64,000 nucleotides of DNA from Bradyrhizobium sp. CSS354 (GTDB lineage: Bacteria; Pseudomonadota; Alphaproteobacteria; Rhizobiales; Xanthobacteraceae), in contig NZ_JAACFU010000019.1 in the NCBI RefSeq assembly GCF_029051725.1, positions 62,001 to 126,000 on the forward strand, written 5' to 3'. Position 1 is the first letter of the stretch. Each line of letters begins with the position of its first letter. Positions 50,850 through 59,606 of the stretch are shown one piece after another. A program made the position numbers and the translations under genes. The notes beneath the pieces were generated by a model. That model did not search any database and was not told the origin of the DNA. It worked only from the letters and a program-made list of their open reading frames with translations.

Positions 50850-53540
50850 TCAGCTCGCGGCCGCCGCGATCCTGTGCCCCGGGCTGGTACGAACCTGGCT
50901 GTGATCGTCGCCGCGGCTGACCTCCGGTGGCAACCCGGCGAAGCGCCGCAAGGCCTCGGCCATCTGCACCCGGCCCGGCGCGCCGGTGATGATCACGTCC
51001 ACCATCGTGAAGGACGAATGGAAATGGCCGCGCGCCCTCAGCTGCTCGACCGGGACGCCGGCGGCCGCCATCGCCTCGGCATAGGCGATGCCTTCGTCGC
51101 GCAGGGGATCGAATTCGCAGGTGACGATGAAGGCCGGCGGCAGGCCTGCGACCTTGCCGCGGAGCGGCGAGACGCGCGGATCGGTGCGGTCGGTCGGCGA
51201 GCAATAGAGGTCCCAGAACCAGTACATCAGCGAGCGGGTCAGGAAATAGCCGGTCGCATTGTCGTTGTAGGAGGGACGGTCGAAGGTGCAGTCGGTGACC
51301 GGACAGATCAGGAGCTGGCCCGCAATATCCGGCCCGCCGCGATCGCGCGCAAGCTGGCAGGTGACGGCGGCGATGTTGCCGCCGGCGCTCCAGCCCGCGA
51401 CCAGCACCGGGCCCGGCCTGCCGCCGAGCTCGGCGGCGTGCTCGGCAATCCAGCGCGTCGCCGCATAGCCGTCCTCGGCTGCGGCCGGGAAACGATGCTC
51501 GGGCGCATGACGATAGCCGACGCTGACGAGCATCATGCCGGTCCGCCGCACCATGTCGCGGCAGAACGGATCGTCCGACTGCTCGTCGCCGAGCACCCAG
51601 CCGCCGCCGTGGAAATAGACCACGACCGGATGCGGCCCTGATGTTGCCGGCTTGTAGACCCGATATGGCAGGGGACCGTCGGCGCCAGGCAGGGTGCCGT
51701 CGACGATGTCGCCGATCGGCCGTCCGGCGGGACGGCCCTTGTTGAACTCATTGACGAAGGCGCAGGCGCCTTGCGCGCCCATCGACTCGATCGGCGGCAG
51801 GTTGAGCGACGCCAGCAGGTTCAGCACCAGCCGCACGTCCGGCTGCAGCCGCACCACCTCGCCGTCATTGCATTGCGCGGCGACATCGGGGCCGGTCAGC
51901 TTGAAGCCGAGCATGCCGCGGCTGACCACCTCGTCGCAGATGCTGCGATAGGGACCGACGCCGCCGGTATAGGGCATCAAGCCCTGCACCTTGCCGGGCA
52001 CGTTGGCGCCCGTGTACCAGGTGTTGGCGAGCCGGTGCAGCGTCACCATCGAGCAATCGGCCATGTGCCTGTTCCAGCCGGCCTGCGCCGTCTCGGTCGG
52101 CTCGATCGTGGTGAACCCGGCGTCGCGCAACGCCTTGAGCCGATCGACGACCCAGTCGACATGCTGCTCGATTGACACCGCCATGTTCGACAGCACCGAC
52201 GGGCTGCCGGGCCCTGTGATCATGAAGAAGTTCGGAAAGCCCTCGACCGTAAGCCCGAGATAGGTCTGCGGCCCCTGCGCCCAGACATCGGTGAGCGACT
52301 TGCCGCCACGTCCGCTGATCGGATGCACGGCGCGGATCGCGCCGGTCATGGCGTCGAACCCGGTCGCGAACACGATCACATCGACGTCGATGCTGCGCTT
52401 GGCCGTGGTGATCCCACTTGCGGTGATCGCCTTGATCGGCTCCTGGCGCAGATTGACCAGCGTGACGTTCGGCCGGTTGTAGGTCGCGTAATAGTTGGTA
52501 TCGAGGCAGGGGCGTTTGGCGCCGAAGGGATGATCGTCCGGCATCAGCGCCGCGGCGGTCTCGGGGTCTTTGACGGCGGCGCGGATCTTCTCGCGGATCA
52601 GGTCCTGGATGATCTTGTTGCCGTCGATGTCGACCGCCTGGTCGGCCCAGAGCTGGGTCAGGATGTGGACGAGGTCGCCGGCCGCCCAGGCACGTTCGAA
52701 CCGCTCACGACGCTCGGCATCGCTTAATTGCCAGCTCACGACCGTCTGCTGCGGATAGGGCACGCCGGCCATCGACTGGCGCGCCTGCTCGCGATAGGCC
52801 GCGCGATCGCCTTGCAGCAGGCTCATGCGATCGGAAGGCGCAGGGCCGTTATGCGCCGGCAATGCGAAATTCGGCGTGCGCTGGAACACGGTCAGGTGTG
52901 CGGCCTGCTCGGCGATCAGCGGGATCGACTGAATGGCCGACGATCCCGTGCCGATCACCGCGACGCGCTTGCCGGCGAGATCGACGCCGTCATGCGGCCA
53001 GCGTCCGGTGAAATAGACCTCGCCCTTGAAGTCCTTGACGCCGTCGATCTCCGGCGGCTTCGGCGCCGAGAGGCAGCCGGTGGCCATGATGTAATGGCGG
53101 CAGGAGACCGGCGCGCCATTGTCGGTGGTGAGCTGCCAGCGTTCGGTCGCCTCGTCCCATTTCGCTTCCGTGACCTTGGTCTTGAAGCGGATGTCACGCC
53201 TGAGATCGTAACGGTCGGCGACGAAGCCGAGATAGCGCAGGATCTCGGGCTGGGTCGCGTATTTCTCCGACCAGGTCCAGGCGGTTTCGAGATCCGGATC
53301 GAAGGTGTAGCTGTAGTCGATGGTCTGGATATCGCAGCGCGCGCCGGGATATCGGTTCCAGTACCAGGTGCCGCCGACGTCGCCGGCTTCTTCCAGGCCG
53401 ACCGCCGTCAGGCCGGCCTTGCGCAGCCGGTGGAGAAGGTAGAGGCCGGCAAATCCGGCGCCGACCACGGCAACGTCGACCTGCTGGCTGGTTCCGCGCC
53501 CCGCGTCAGAGGCACGCGCAGCAACCATTGCATCAGGCAT
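50850..53540 (-). CDS. Baeyer-Villiger-type FAD monooxygenase fused to an HSL-type esterase
   Basis: An 896-residue fusion. Residues 1-560 are a class B flavin monooxygenase: FAD-binding GAGFAGLYLLHRLRKAG near residue 28, GGTWYWNRYPGARCDIQT, and NADPH-binding VIGTGSSAIQ near 195. The family fingerprint FxGxxxHxxxWP is present at residues 171-182 but reads FKGEVYFTGRWP, with Phe where His is usual. Residues about 600-880 are a hormone-sensitive-lipase-like esterase: HGGGW near 643 (oxyanion hole), GWSAGG near 717 (nucleophile Ser), CEFDPLRDEG (Asp) and GHFHSSF (His). A ketone would be oxidised to an ester and then cleaved. It is alone on its strand. Confidence 0.93.
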   Translation of the reverse strand: MPDAMVAARASDAGRGTSQQVDVAVVGAGFAGLYLLHRLRKAGLTAVGLEEAGDVGGTWYWNRYPGARCDIQTIDYSYTFDPDLETAWTWSEKYATQPEILRYLGFVADRYDLRRDIRFKTKVTEAKWDEATERWQLTTDNGAPVSCRHYIMATGCLSAPKPPEIDGVKDFKGEVYFTGRWPHDGVDLAGKRVAVIGTGSSAIQSIPLIAEQAAHLTVFQRTPNFALPAHNGPAPSDRMSLLQGDRAAYREQARQSMAGVPYPQQTVVSWQLSDAERRERFERAWAAGDLVHILTQLWADQAVDIDGNKIIQDLIREKIRAAVKDPETAAALMPDDHPFGAKRPCLDTNYYATYNRPNVTLVNLRQEPIKAITASGITTAKRSIDVDVIVFATGFDAMTGAIRAVHPISGRGGKSLTDVWAQGPQTYLGLTVEGFPNFFMITGPGSPSVLSNMAVSIEQHVDWVVDRLKALRDAGFTTIEPTETAQAGWNRHMADCSMVTLHRLANTWYTGANVPGKVQGLMPYTGGVGPYRSICDEVVSRGMLGFKLTGPDVAAQCNDGEVVRLQPDVRLVLNLLASLNLPPIESMGAQGACAFVNEFNKGRPAGRPIGDIVDGTLPGADGPLPYRVYKPATSGPHPVVVYFHGGGWVLGDEQSDDPFCRDMVRRTGMMLVSVGYRHAPEHRFPAAAEDGYAATRWIAEHAAELGGRPGPVLVAGWSAGGNIAAVTCQLARDRGGPDIAGQLLICPVTDCTFDRPSYNDNATGYFLTRSLMYWFWDLYCSPTDRTDPRVSPLRGKVAGLPPAFIVTCEFDPLRDEGIAYAEAMAAAGVPVEQLRARGHFHSSFTMVDVIITGAPGRVQMAEALRRFAGLPPEVSRGDDHSQVRTSPGHRIAAAAS

Positions 53541-53766
53541 GGCATTTCCTCCCGTGTGTTTTGTTTTGCCGGCAGGCTATCGCTGCAGGTTCGGCTTGTC
53601 ATCACGCCATGTGCAATCTTCGGTAGCCATTTGCGGCGTCATCATGGCCGCGTGAATGTTGCGGCAGCACACGCATCGCGATGCACAAGAGCCGTGATTT
53701 CCCGGGCTAATCAGGGTCGATCCATCTGTGTATGCTCTTGTTTTGCCACGCGTGCCGACGGGCGTC

Positions 53767-53976
53767 ATGACAGAGTTGAGTGAGCGGACCAAAGCGAACA
53801 TGGACGTCGTCCTGGAGGAGACGTGCCGCCAACTGCCGCACGGCGGCGATCACGACAGCCGCAGGTTCATCGCCCAGCGGCTGATCGAGGCGGCGCGGTC
53901 CGGTCACACCACGCTCGGTGAACTCGGCATCATCGCACGGCACGCACTGGCGGAGCTTGTCGCCAAGGGGAGCTAG
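53767..53976 (+). CDS. Conserved hypothetical small protein
   Basis: A 69-residue helical protein (MTELSERTKANMDVVLEETC...) that ends in ...LGELGIIARHALAELVAKG. Two amphipathic helices are joined by HGGDHDSRR. It resembles small Bradyrhizobium proteins of unknown role. The start at 53767 is chosen over 53728 because the extra residues look like noise; the ribosome site is weak. Confidence 0.6.
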   Translation: MTELSERTKANMDVVLEETCRQLPHGGDHDSRRFIAQRLIEAARSGHTTLGELGIIARHALAELVAKGS

Positions 53977-54056
53977 GCGCGACCGCGGCGCTTGCCTCGC
54001 AGCGGGCCACGGACATAACCTGCCTAAATCCTTCCGCGCATCGAGATGCTCCGAAG

Positions 54057-55517
54057 ATGCGGTCCGTGTTCGCGCTGTTTGCGACGTCTCTCGTCCTCTG
54101 TTGCGCCGGCTCGGCCGTGGCCCAGCCGGTTGGGCAGTTTCCATTTGCGCTGACGCGTGAAGGGCAGATGCTTGGCGCCGTCGAAGGCGAAGTAGCCTCG
54201 TTCAAGGGGCTGGCCTATGCGGCCGCACCGATCGGGCCGCTGCGCTGGCGTCCGCCGCAGGCTGCGCCCGAGAGTTCGGAGATGCGCACCGCCTATGCCT
54301 ATGGCGCGCCGTGTCTTCAGCCCTCGCTGCCGGGATCGAGCGAGGATTGCCTTACACTGAACGTGTTCCGTCCGTTCGGGGTAGATGGGCCGCTGCCGGT
54401 GATGCTGTTCATCCACGACGGCGCTTTCGTCAGCGGCACCGCGAACGATCCGCTGTTCGACGGTGCCAGGCTTGCGCAGGCCGGGCTCATCGTGGTGACC
54501 GTGAATTTTCGCCTCGGCGCGTTCGGCTGGCTCGCCGATCCCGCGCTGTCGGAAGGCGGCTCCGGCAATTACGGCCTGATGGACCAGATCGCGGCGCTGC
54601 ATTGGGTGCACGACAACATCGCTGCCTTCGGCGGCGATCCGAACAATGTCACTCTGTTTGGCAGTGGTGCAGGCGCGACCTCGATCGCGCTGCTGATGCT
54701 GTCGGCGCAAGCGCGCGCGCTCTTTCAGAAAGCCATTCTGCAATCGATCCCCGGTCGTGCGCGCCTGCGTTCGGCACAAGAGGCCGAGATTGTGGGCCGG
54801 CAATTCGTGGCGGCGCTGGGGCGACAGGCCGATCTGCGCACAGCCGAGCCGCGAGCTCTGCTTGCCATCGAAAAACATCTCCTGGAAAAATCGCCGAGGA
54901 GCTTCGCGCCGACGATCGACGGAAGTCTGGTGAGCGAGGACGTCGCCGCAGGCTTCGCGGCCGGACATGAGAGCCGCATTCCTCTGATCATCGGCTCGAA
55001 CGACGACGAGACGGGTTTCGATAGCGAACTTGATATCCGGGAAGAGCTGGCGTCGTCAGGCACCACCAGCGATGAACTGCGCAGGCTCTATCCCGACCTC
55101 GCCAGACCTTCCGCCCGCGCGGCAAGATTCTACACCGACAGGGTCTTCGCCGAGCCGGTGAGATTGCTGGCGCGGCTGCATGCCGCCAGCGGTACGCCGA
55201 CCTTTCGCTATCGCTTCGCCTATGTGCCGGAGGCACGGCGCGCAAATCCCGAAGGCGGTCATGGGCGGGAATTGCAGTTCATCTTCGGCGTCGAAGGTGT
55301 GCCCGGTGCAGGCATCTTGTCACGAGGCGATCGCGAGGTCGCAAATCGCATGCGCGCCTACTGGATCAATTTCGCCAAGAGCGGCGATCCCAACGGTGCG
55401 GACCTGCCGCATTGGGATGCGGCCGCAGACAGCGATCGCCTGCTGCTGATCACGAACGATCGCATCGCGAGCGGAGACGACCCCTGGTCGGAGCGCCTGG
55501 ACCGGTTCGGGCGTTAG
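54057..55517 (+). CDS. Type-B carboxylesterase family protein lacking the usual nucleophile
   Basis: A 486-residue alpha/beta hydrolase with a signal peptide (FALFATSLVLCCAGSAVAQP). The family frame is complete: FKGLAYAAAPIGPLRW, SEDCLTLNVFRP, NFRLGAFGWL, NYGLMDQIAALHWVHDNIAAFGGDPNNVTLFG, then the acid residue in IIGSNDDETGF and the His in GGHGRELQFIFG. But the elbow GESAG reads GSGAG: residue 204, normally Ser, is Gly, and Ser203 stands where Glu usually is. The oxyanion loop is also altered (IHDGAF for HGGGF). It is probably inactive as an esterase or uses another residue. Confidence 0.9.
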   Translation: MRSVFALFATSLVLCCAGSAVAQPVGQFPFALTREGQMLGAVEGEVASFKGLAYAAAPIGPLRWRPPQAAPESSEMRTAYAYGAPCLQPSLPGSSEDCLTLNVFRPFGVDGPLPVMLFIHDGAFVSGTANDPLFDGARLAQAGLIVVTVNFRLGAFGWLADPALSEGGSGNYGLMDQIAALHWVHDNIAAFGGDPNNVTLFGSGAGATSIALLMLSAQARALFQKAILQSIPGRARLRSAQEAEIVGRQFVAALGRQADLRTAEPRALLAIEKHLLEKSPRSFAPTIDGSLVSEDVAAGFAAGHESRIPLIIGSNDDETGFDSELDIREELASSGTTSDELRRLYPDLARPSARAARFYTDRVFAEPVRLLARLHAASGTPTFRYRFAYVPEARRANPEGGHGRELQFIFGVEGVPGAGILSRGDREVANRMRAYWINFAKSGDPNGADLPHWDAAADSDRLLLITNDRIASGDDPWSERLDRFGR

Positions 55518-55534
55518 GGCAGGATGAGTTGGAC

Positions 55535-55714
55535 TTAAGCCGCGAGTTCGACGCGCGGCGCCGGGCTCAGCCGGTCTTCCTCCAGATAATCCATCGCGCC
55601 GTCTTTCTCGACGGCGTAGAACTGCTGGCCTTCCTTCGACCTGTAGGCTGCGCGAACGACGCCGCGACGGCCCTTGTCACTGTTGACGACGTCCCCCAAC
55701 GCAAACTTCTTCAT
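55535..55714 (-). CDS. Small conserved hypothetical protein (59 residues)
   Basis: Starts MKKFALGDVVNSDKGRRGVV and ends ...LEEDRLSPAPRVELAA. The Gly/Val-rich start with KGRRGVVRAAYRS and EDRLSP resembles a small beta-barrel (SH3- or KOW-like) fold. A GGGACGTGAA ribosome site precedes the ATG. The longer frame to 56557 in which it sits is antisense to the dioxygenase gene and is not real. Confidence 0.75.
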   Translation of the reverse strand: MKKFALGDVVNSDKGRRGVVRAAYRSKEGQQFYAVEKDGAMDYLEEDRLSPAPRVELAA

Positions 55715-55870
55715 TTCACGTCCCTGGCTGCTGGCCGACTCCTTCGGCCACGCCCGGGATTTTGGGCGGAAAATCGTTAACGTCTTGCTAACCATACGGG
55801 TTTGCCTATGCTCGCGACCGATCGCGCGGGCAGCTCGCACGCGCATGTTGCCAATGACGAGTCTGAGCCC

Positions 55871-56668
55871 ATGGTGCGATTTCCGACCTTCTTCCTGTCC
55901 CATGGCGGCGGTCCCTGGCCGTTCATGGAGGACAGGCGGGTGCAATATGCGAAGACCGCCGAGGCGTTCGGCCGGCTGCCGCAGCTCTTGCCGGAGAAGC
56001 CCAAGGCCGTCCTCGTCATCACAGGACATTGGGAGGCTGACGCCTTCACCGTGTCCACCTCGGCGCATCCGCCGATGGTGTACGACTATCACGGTTTTCC
56101 CGAGCACACCTATCACCTCAAATATCCGGCGCCGGGCCGGCCCGAGCTCGCCGCGGAGGTGAAGGCGCTGCTCACGCGCGCGGGCGTCGATTGCCGGGAG
56201 GATCCCAACCAGGGTTTCGATCACGGCACCTTCGTGCCGCTCGGGCTGATGTATCCGAACGCCGACATGCCGATCGTGCTGTTGTCGCTGAGATCGAGTT
56301 ACGATCCGGCCGAGCACATCAAGGTCGGGCAGGCGATTGCCTCGCTGCGGGACGAAGACATTCTGATCGTCGGCAGCGGGCTCACCTATCACAACATGCG
56401 CGGATTCGGCCGCGCGGAGTCGAAGCCGGTCTCGTATGATTTCGAGGCCTATCTGAACGAGGCGATCAGCAATCCGGACGCGGCGCGCCGCAACGCGATG
56501 CTGGTTGACTGGGAGAACGCACCGAGTGCGCGCCTGGCCCATCCGCGCGAAGATCATCTGCTGCCGCTGATGGTGGCCGCCGGCGCCGCCGGCAGCGACG
56601 CGGGCAAGCGCGTCTTCGTCGACGAGGTCGCGAATGTCGCGATGGCGTCGTATGTGTTCGGTGGGTGA
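55871..56668 (+). CDS. Class III extradiol ring-cleavage dioxygenase (DODA type, LigB superfamily)
   Basis: A 265-residue protein whose core starts TFFLSHGGGPWPFM with the His ligand of the LigB family, followed by LPEKPKAVLVITGHWEADAFTVSTSAHPPMVYDYHGFP, GFDHGTFVPLGLMYP and VGSGLTYHNMRGFG, each with metal-binding or catalytic His residues. The closest groups are YgiD/DODA enzymes that cleave 3,4-dihydroxyphenyl compounds. The start at 55871 gives normal length; an ATG at 55808 is possible and adds 21 residues. The substrate is unknown. Confidence 0.9.
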   Translation: MVRFPTFFLSHGGGPWPFMEDRRVQYAKTAEAFGRLPQLLPEKPKAVLVITGHWEADAFTVSTSAHPPMVYDYHGFPEHTYHLKYPAPGRPELAAEVKALLTRAGVDCREDPNQGFDHGTFVPLGLMYPNADMPIVLLSLRSSYDPAEHIKVGQAIASLRDEDILIVGSGLTYHNMRGFGRAESKPVSYDFEAYLNEAISNPDAARRNAMLVDWENAPSARLAHPREDHLLPLMVAAGAAGSDAGKRVFVDEVANVAMASYVFGG

Positions 56669-56672
56669 TCTT

Positions 56673-56695
56673 CCTTCTCCCCTTGTGGGAGAAGG
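56673..56695. terminator. Hairpin after dioxygenase gene, at the boundary of the accessory region
   Basis: CCTTCTCCC (56673-56681) and GGGAGAAGG (56687-56695) form a nine-base perfect stem with a five-base loop, five bases after the dioxygenase stop. No T-run. From about here the sequence turns A/T-richer and gene-poor. Confidence 0.55.
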
Positions 56696-56920
56696 GGGTG
56701 TTGGGGTATCGAAAAATGTCTAATCTTTTGAAGACGATAGAAGGCGGGCGTTTCGGCTTGTGTCCTTAACTGTGTACCTTTTATAAGGCCCCTGAGCGCT
56801 CCGGGGAAGGCCGCTGGGTGGCCCTCCGGCGCGCCGCTCCGATGCCTGCCGCGTGGAGCGAACTCGCCCTGAGCTTGTGGCTGATATCCTTGTCAGCGAA
56901 AAAGTCCCTGAAAACCATCC

Positions 56921-57502
56921 CTAAGGCTGTTTCGGCTGCGGTCGCCACTCGCTCGCCAACCGCTCGGCTTCAACAACGTCGGCTTTACTCATTTTTGTAC
57001 GAAGATTTTCCAATCCCTTAGTTGCCAAGTCGGACGGCAAGTTTCCTCGTTTTGACAACGTGAGCCACTTGTAGCTTTCGATCAGGTTTTGTTTCCTCAA
57101 ACACAAACTGGCCAAAAATAATTGCGGCAAACCATATCCCTTTTCCGCAAGCGGCCGTATCCATTTTTCAGCCTCTGCGTAGTCAACAGGAACACCCCTT
57201 CCTTGCGTGTAAGCTTCATAGAGGGCCTCCTGCGCGCCTTCGTTCCCCTGTTGCGCAGCTTGCAAGTACCACCGAACAGCTTCCGCCTCGTCCTTCGCAA
57301 CGCCCAGACCGTTTTGATAAAGCATAGCCACCGCAAATAGCGCGAGAGGGTTCCCTTGATCGGCAAGTTCTCGCCACAGCCGCATCGCAAGCGGGTACTC
57401 CTTGCGACTGTATGCAGCCTTCGCTTCTTCGACGGATGCAGCGGAAGCCGTAGCAGAGCCAATGGCCGTTAGCAGAAGGACGAGAAAAATCCGAAGCTCC
57501 AC
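56921..57502 (-). CDS. Secreted Sel1-repeat protein
   Basis: A 193-residue protein with signal peptide (ELRIFLVLLLTAIGSATASA). Sel1-like repeats follow: AMRLWRELADQGNPLALFAVAMLYQNGLGVAKDEAEAVRWYLQAAQQGNEGAQEALYEAYTQGRGVPVDYAEAEKWIRPLAEKGYG, two clear units with the canonical A-x(4)-G pattern plus a degenerate third. It would act as a periplasmic scaffold. GTG start at 57502. The gene is A/T-richer than the core genome around it, in keeping with the island-like region. Confidence 0.88.
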   Translation of the reverse strand: MELRIFLVLLLTAIGSATASAASVEEAKAAYSRKEYPLAMRLWRELADQGNPLALFAVAMLYQNGLGVAKDEAEAVRWYLQAAQQGNEGAQEALYEAYTQGRGVPVDYAEAEKWIRPLAEKGYGLPQLFLASLCLRKQNLIESYKWLTLSKRGNLPSDLATKGLENLRTKMSKADVVEAERLASEWRPQPKQP

Positions 57503-57868
57503 CGATTACGCAGGCGACCATAATAGAGCGTTCACGTTCGGGACAGGCGCGGTATGCTAAAAGGCTCTGCCATATGAACAAGTTGTGGACGGCGGCTTTT
57601 GCGGGTGTCCTGCCGCGTCCCGGCGAGAATTCGAGCCCTTTACGCTGGGCTTCAGCCGATGGCCCGGCGGATCGCGGCGCGTGGCGGCCTGTGCTGCTGG
57701 CGCTGATCGCCCGCTGTCCTGTGGCCCTGCGCTGGCGGGCCGCTGGACGGCGCTCCTAATCGATCCTCGCCCCTGTCGCTTATCTTTCGCGCTGGCGCGC
57801 TCGATGCTGCCGCCAGTCCTGTCCTCGCTGTAGGGCCTCCGCTGTACGGTGGCGCTCAACCAGCACCC
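57503..57868. other. Gene-poor stretch in the accessory region
   Basis: No gene supported. It contains a G/C-rich segment (57590-57850) with many CTGGCG, GCTGC and CTGTC words that resembles the low-complexity block at 58190-58570. Several frames are open on both strands because of base composition, none with a product I can recognise. Confidence 0.4.
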
Positions 57869-58051
57869 TTATTTGGCTGGAACGTCTTTAGCGGTAGCCG
57901 CATCAAGGCGCTGTTGGGCTTCGGCGGCTTCGGCCAGCTTCAACCATTCTTCCGCGAACAACAGCCACTGCGCCTTGCTCGACGGGTTCGTAGCCTTGGC
58001 CGCCTCAGCTCGACACTCCTCGTAGTTCTCGCGGAAACTCTTCGCGTCCAC
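57869..58051 (-). CDS. Small hypothetical protein (60 residues)
   Basis: GTG start at 58051 with GGAG upstream. The protein (starting MDAKSFRENYEECRAEAAKA) is charged and helical, and its second half contains QWLLFAEEWLKLAEAAEAQ, a pattern shared by several short Bradyrhizobium hypothetical proteins. No function known. Orientation and codon use support it being real. Confidence 0.65.
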   Translation of the reverse strand: MDAKSFRENYEECRAEAAKATNPSSKAQWLLFAEEWLKLAEAAEAQQRLDAATAKDVPAK

Positions 58052-58631
58052 CGCTCCGCCCCCAGCTCACCCGAGCGAAGTCTATCGGCAGAAGCGAAAC
58101 CGGGAATATGCGATTTCGGCATATCTTGATCCAGATCAACGCGCGGCGATGTGCAGTTTGTGCCAAGCGGAACTCCATTCGATAGGATCGTCGCCGGTCG
58201 CGCTGATGCCTGCCGCCGTCGCGACGGTCGCGCGCCTGCCGTCCGCTATCGTGTCGTGCTGCCGTCCCGTCGCCTGCCGTGGTGACGATGACGCGCGGTG
58301 ATGGTGCGGGGCCGGAGCCCGAACCGCCGATGTCCCGGCCGGTCGCGCCTGCCTGCCTGCTGCGAGCGTATCCCACAGAACTGTGGGATCGCCCCGGTCG
58401 GCGAGTGCTGGCGATGGTGACGCGGTGATGCTGGCGCTGCCGCCGCTGTCGTCATGATGCTGGCGCGGTCGCGTGGCGCTGACGCGATGGCATGAGGCCG
58501 AGCCTGTCCGCGTGGTGATGCTGTCGCGCTCGCGCCGACGATGGTGATGCGCGCGAGCGCTTGCGATGTCTGCACTACGCCCAGAAGCGGACATCCGGGC
58601 TGGTGGCCAAACAACGAAAGTTTCGCTTCGT
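58052..58631. other. Low-complexity, gene-free stretch
   Basis: About 580 bases. From 58190 to 58570 the sequence is built of recurring short words (GATGCTG, TGATG, GTCGCG, CTGGCGC) without an exact period. A perfect 20-base palindrome lies inside (58370-58389). A degenerate AGAAGCGGACAT motif occurs at 58583-58594. Many frames are open but none looks like protein; I see no gene. Confidence 0.5.
58370..58389. repeat. Perfect 20-base palindromic element
   Basis: ATCCCACAG (58370-58378), two-base centre AA, CTGTGGGAT (58381-58389). It is a perfect nine-base inverted repeat inside the low-complexity block. It could be an operator or a relic; no adjacent gene start fits. Confidence 0.55.
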
Positions 58632-59606
58632 TCATTCGATTACTTGGTCCGCGCGGGCGAGGACCATTGGAGATAGATCGATACCCAAAGCTTTTGCAAT
58701 GCGGAGGTTGATCCTGAGATCGAACTTGGTGGGACGTTCGAAGGGTAAGTCGTTTGGCTTCTTGCCTTTCAGAACGCGATCAAGCTGCGAGATCAAGTGA
58801 CGCGAAGCATCTGCAAAATCGGGCCCAAAAGACATAAAGCCGCCATTGGCAACCCAGTCGGGTGAAGGAAAAATCGCAGGCTTGCCGCCCAAGCCTATCA
58901 ACCTGATGACTTCAGCCATGTGAGCGCTGACTATTGCATCTGGGACAAACACAAATGCATCAAACCCGGACAGAACTTCCGTACTTAAGTCCGTTGCAAG
59001 ATTGGCGGGGTCATCAAGGTGGATTGGTTGAACCGTAAAACCGAGCTTGCGGCCGGTTTCCAGAACTGGTGCAAGGCTCTGTGGGCCATTAGTAAGCTTT
59101 GTGGTCACCGTCCCAAGACGAACCGCGCGAGGCAAAACCTCCCGCATCAGCTCGACGCGCTTGATAGTAGTTTCCTCAGAAAAAACCGCGATGCCGGTTA
59201 CGTTGCGACCGGGATGAGCAAGGCTCTCCGCCAGCCCCGACCCGACCGGATCAACGGCGACGAGGGCGACAATCGGAATGGTCTGAGTTGCCCTGTAGGC
59301 GGCCAGCGCAGCTGGCGTACTAACCGCAATAATGGCGTCTACACCGCCCTCACGCACCACCTCTTCCGCCATCGTCAGGAGTGCATCAGCTTTTCCTCCG
59401 GCGTTTCGAAACTCAATTTGAATATTGCGCCCTTCGACATAGCCGAGTTCGCGCAACAATCTGCGGGTTCCATCAGCTTGTGACGGATTGTCAGCCGGTG
59501 AGAGTTGGACAACGCGCGGGAGCGGCACCCCGAGTTGCTGCGCTCTCGCCATGATCGGCCACGCTACCGCTCCGCTCAGAAGTGTGATGAACTCGCGTCG
59601 CCGCAT
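58632..59606 (-). CDS. Orphan ABC transporter substrate-binding protein (ABC_sub_bind family)
   Basis: A 324-residue periplasmic protein beginning MRRREFITLLSGAVAWPIMARAQQ, a twin-arginine-like signal with cleavage after ARA. The domain is the PF04392 type: LRELGYVEGRNIQIEFRNAGGKADALLTMAEEVVREGGVDAIIAVSTPAALAAYRATQTIPIVALVAVDPVGSGL in successive family blocks. No transporter genes lie next to it. The family is very numerous in Bradyrhizobium, and ligand and partner cannot be inferred. The codon use is more A/T-rich than core genes here. Confidence 0.9.
   Translation of the reverse strand: MRRREFITLLSGAVAWPIMARAQQLGVPLPRVVQLSPADNPSQADGTRRLLRELGYVEGRNIQIEFRNAGGKADALLTMAEEVVREGGVDAIIAVSTPAALAAYRATQTIPIVALVAVDPVGSGLAESLAHPGRNVTGIAVFSEETTIKRVELMREVLPRAVRLGTVTTKLTNGPQSLAPVLETGRKLGFTVQPIHLDDPANLATDLSTEVLSGFDAFVFVPDAIVSAHMAEVIRLIGLGGKPAIFPSPDWVANGGFMSFGPDFADASRHLISQLDRVLKGKKPNDLPFERPTKFDLRINLRIAKALGIDLSPMVLARADQVIE

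Noticed and set aside
55535..56557. 340-codon frame whose end is the 59-residue protein
   Set aside because: Most is antisense to the dioxygenase gene; only the last 59 codons with their own ribosome site look real.
58632..59606. Tripartite or complete ABC system around the island binding protein
   Set aside because: No permease or ATPase gene is near it; it is treated as an orphan.
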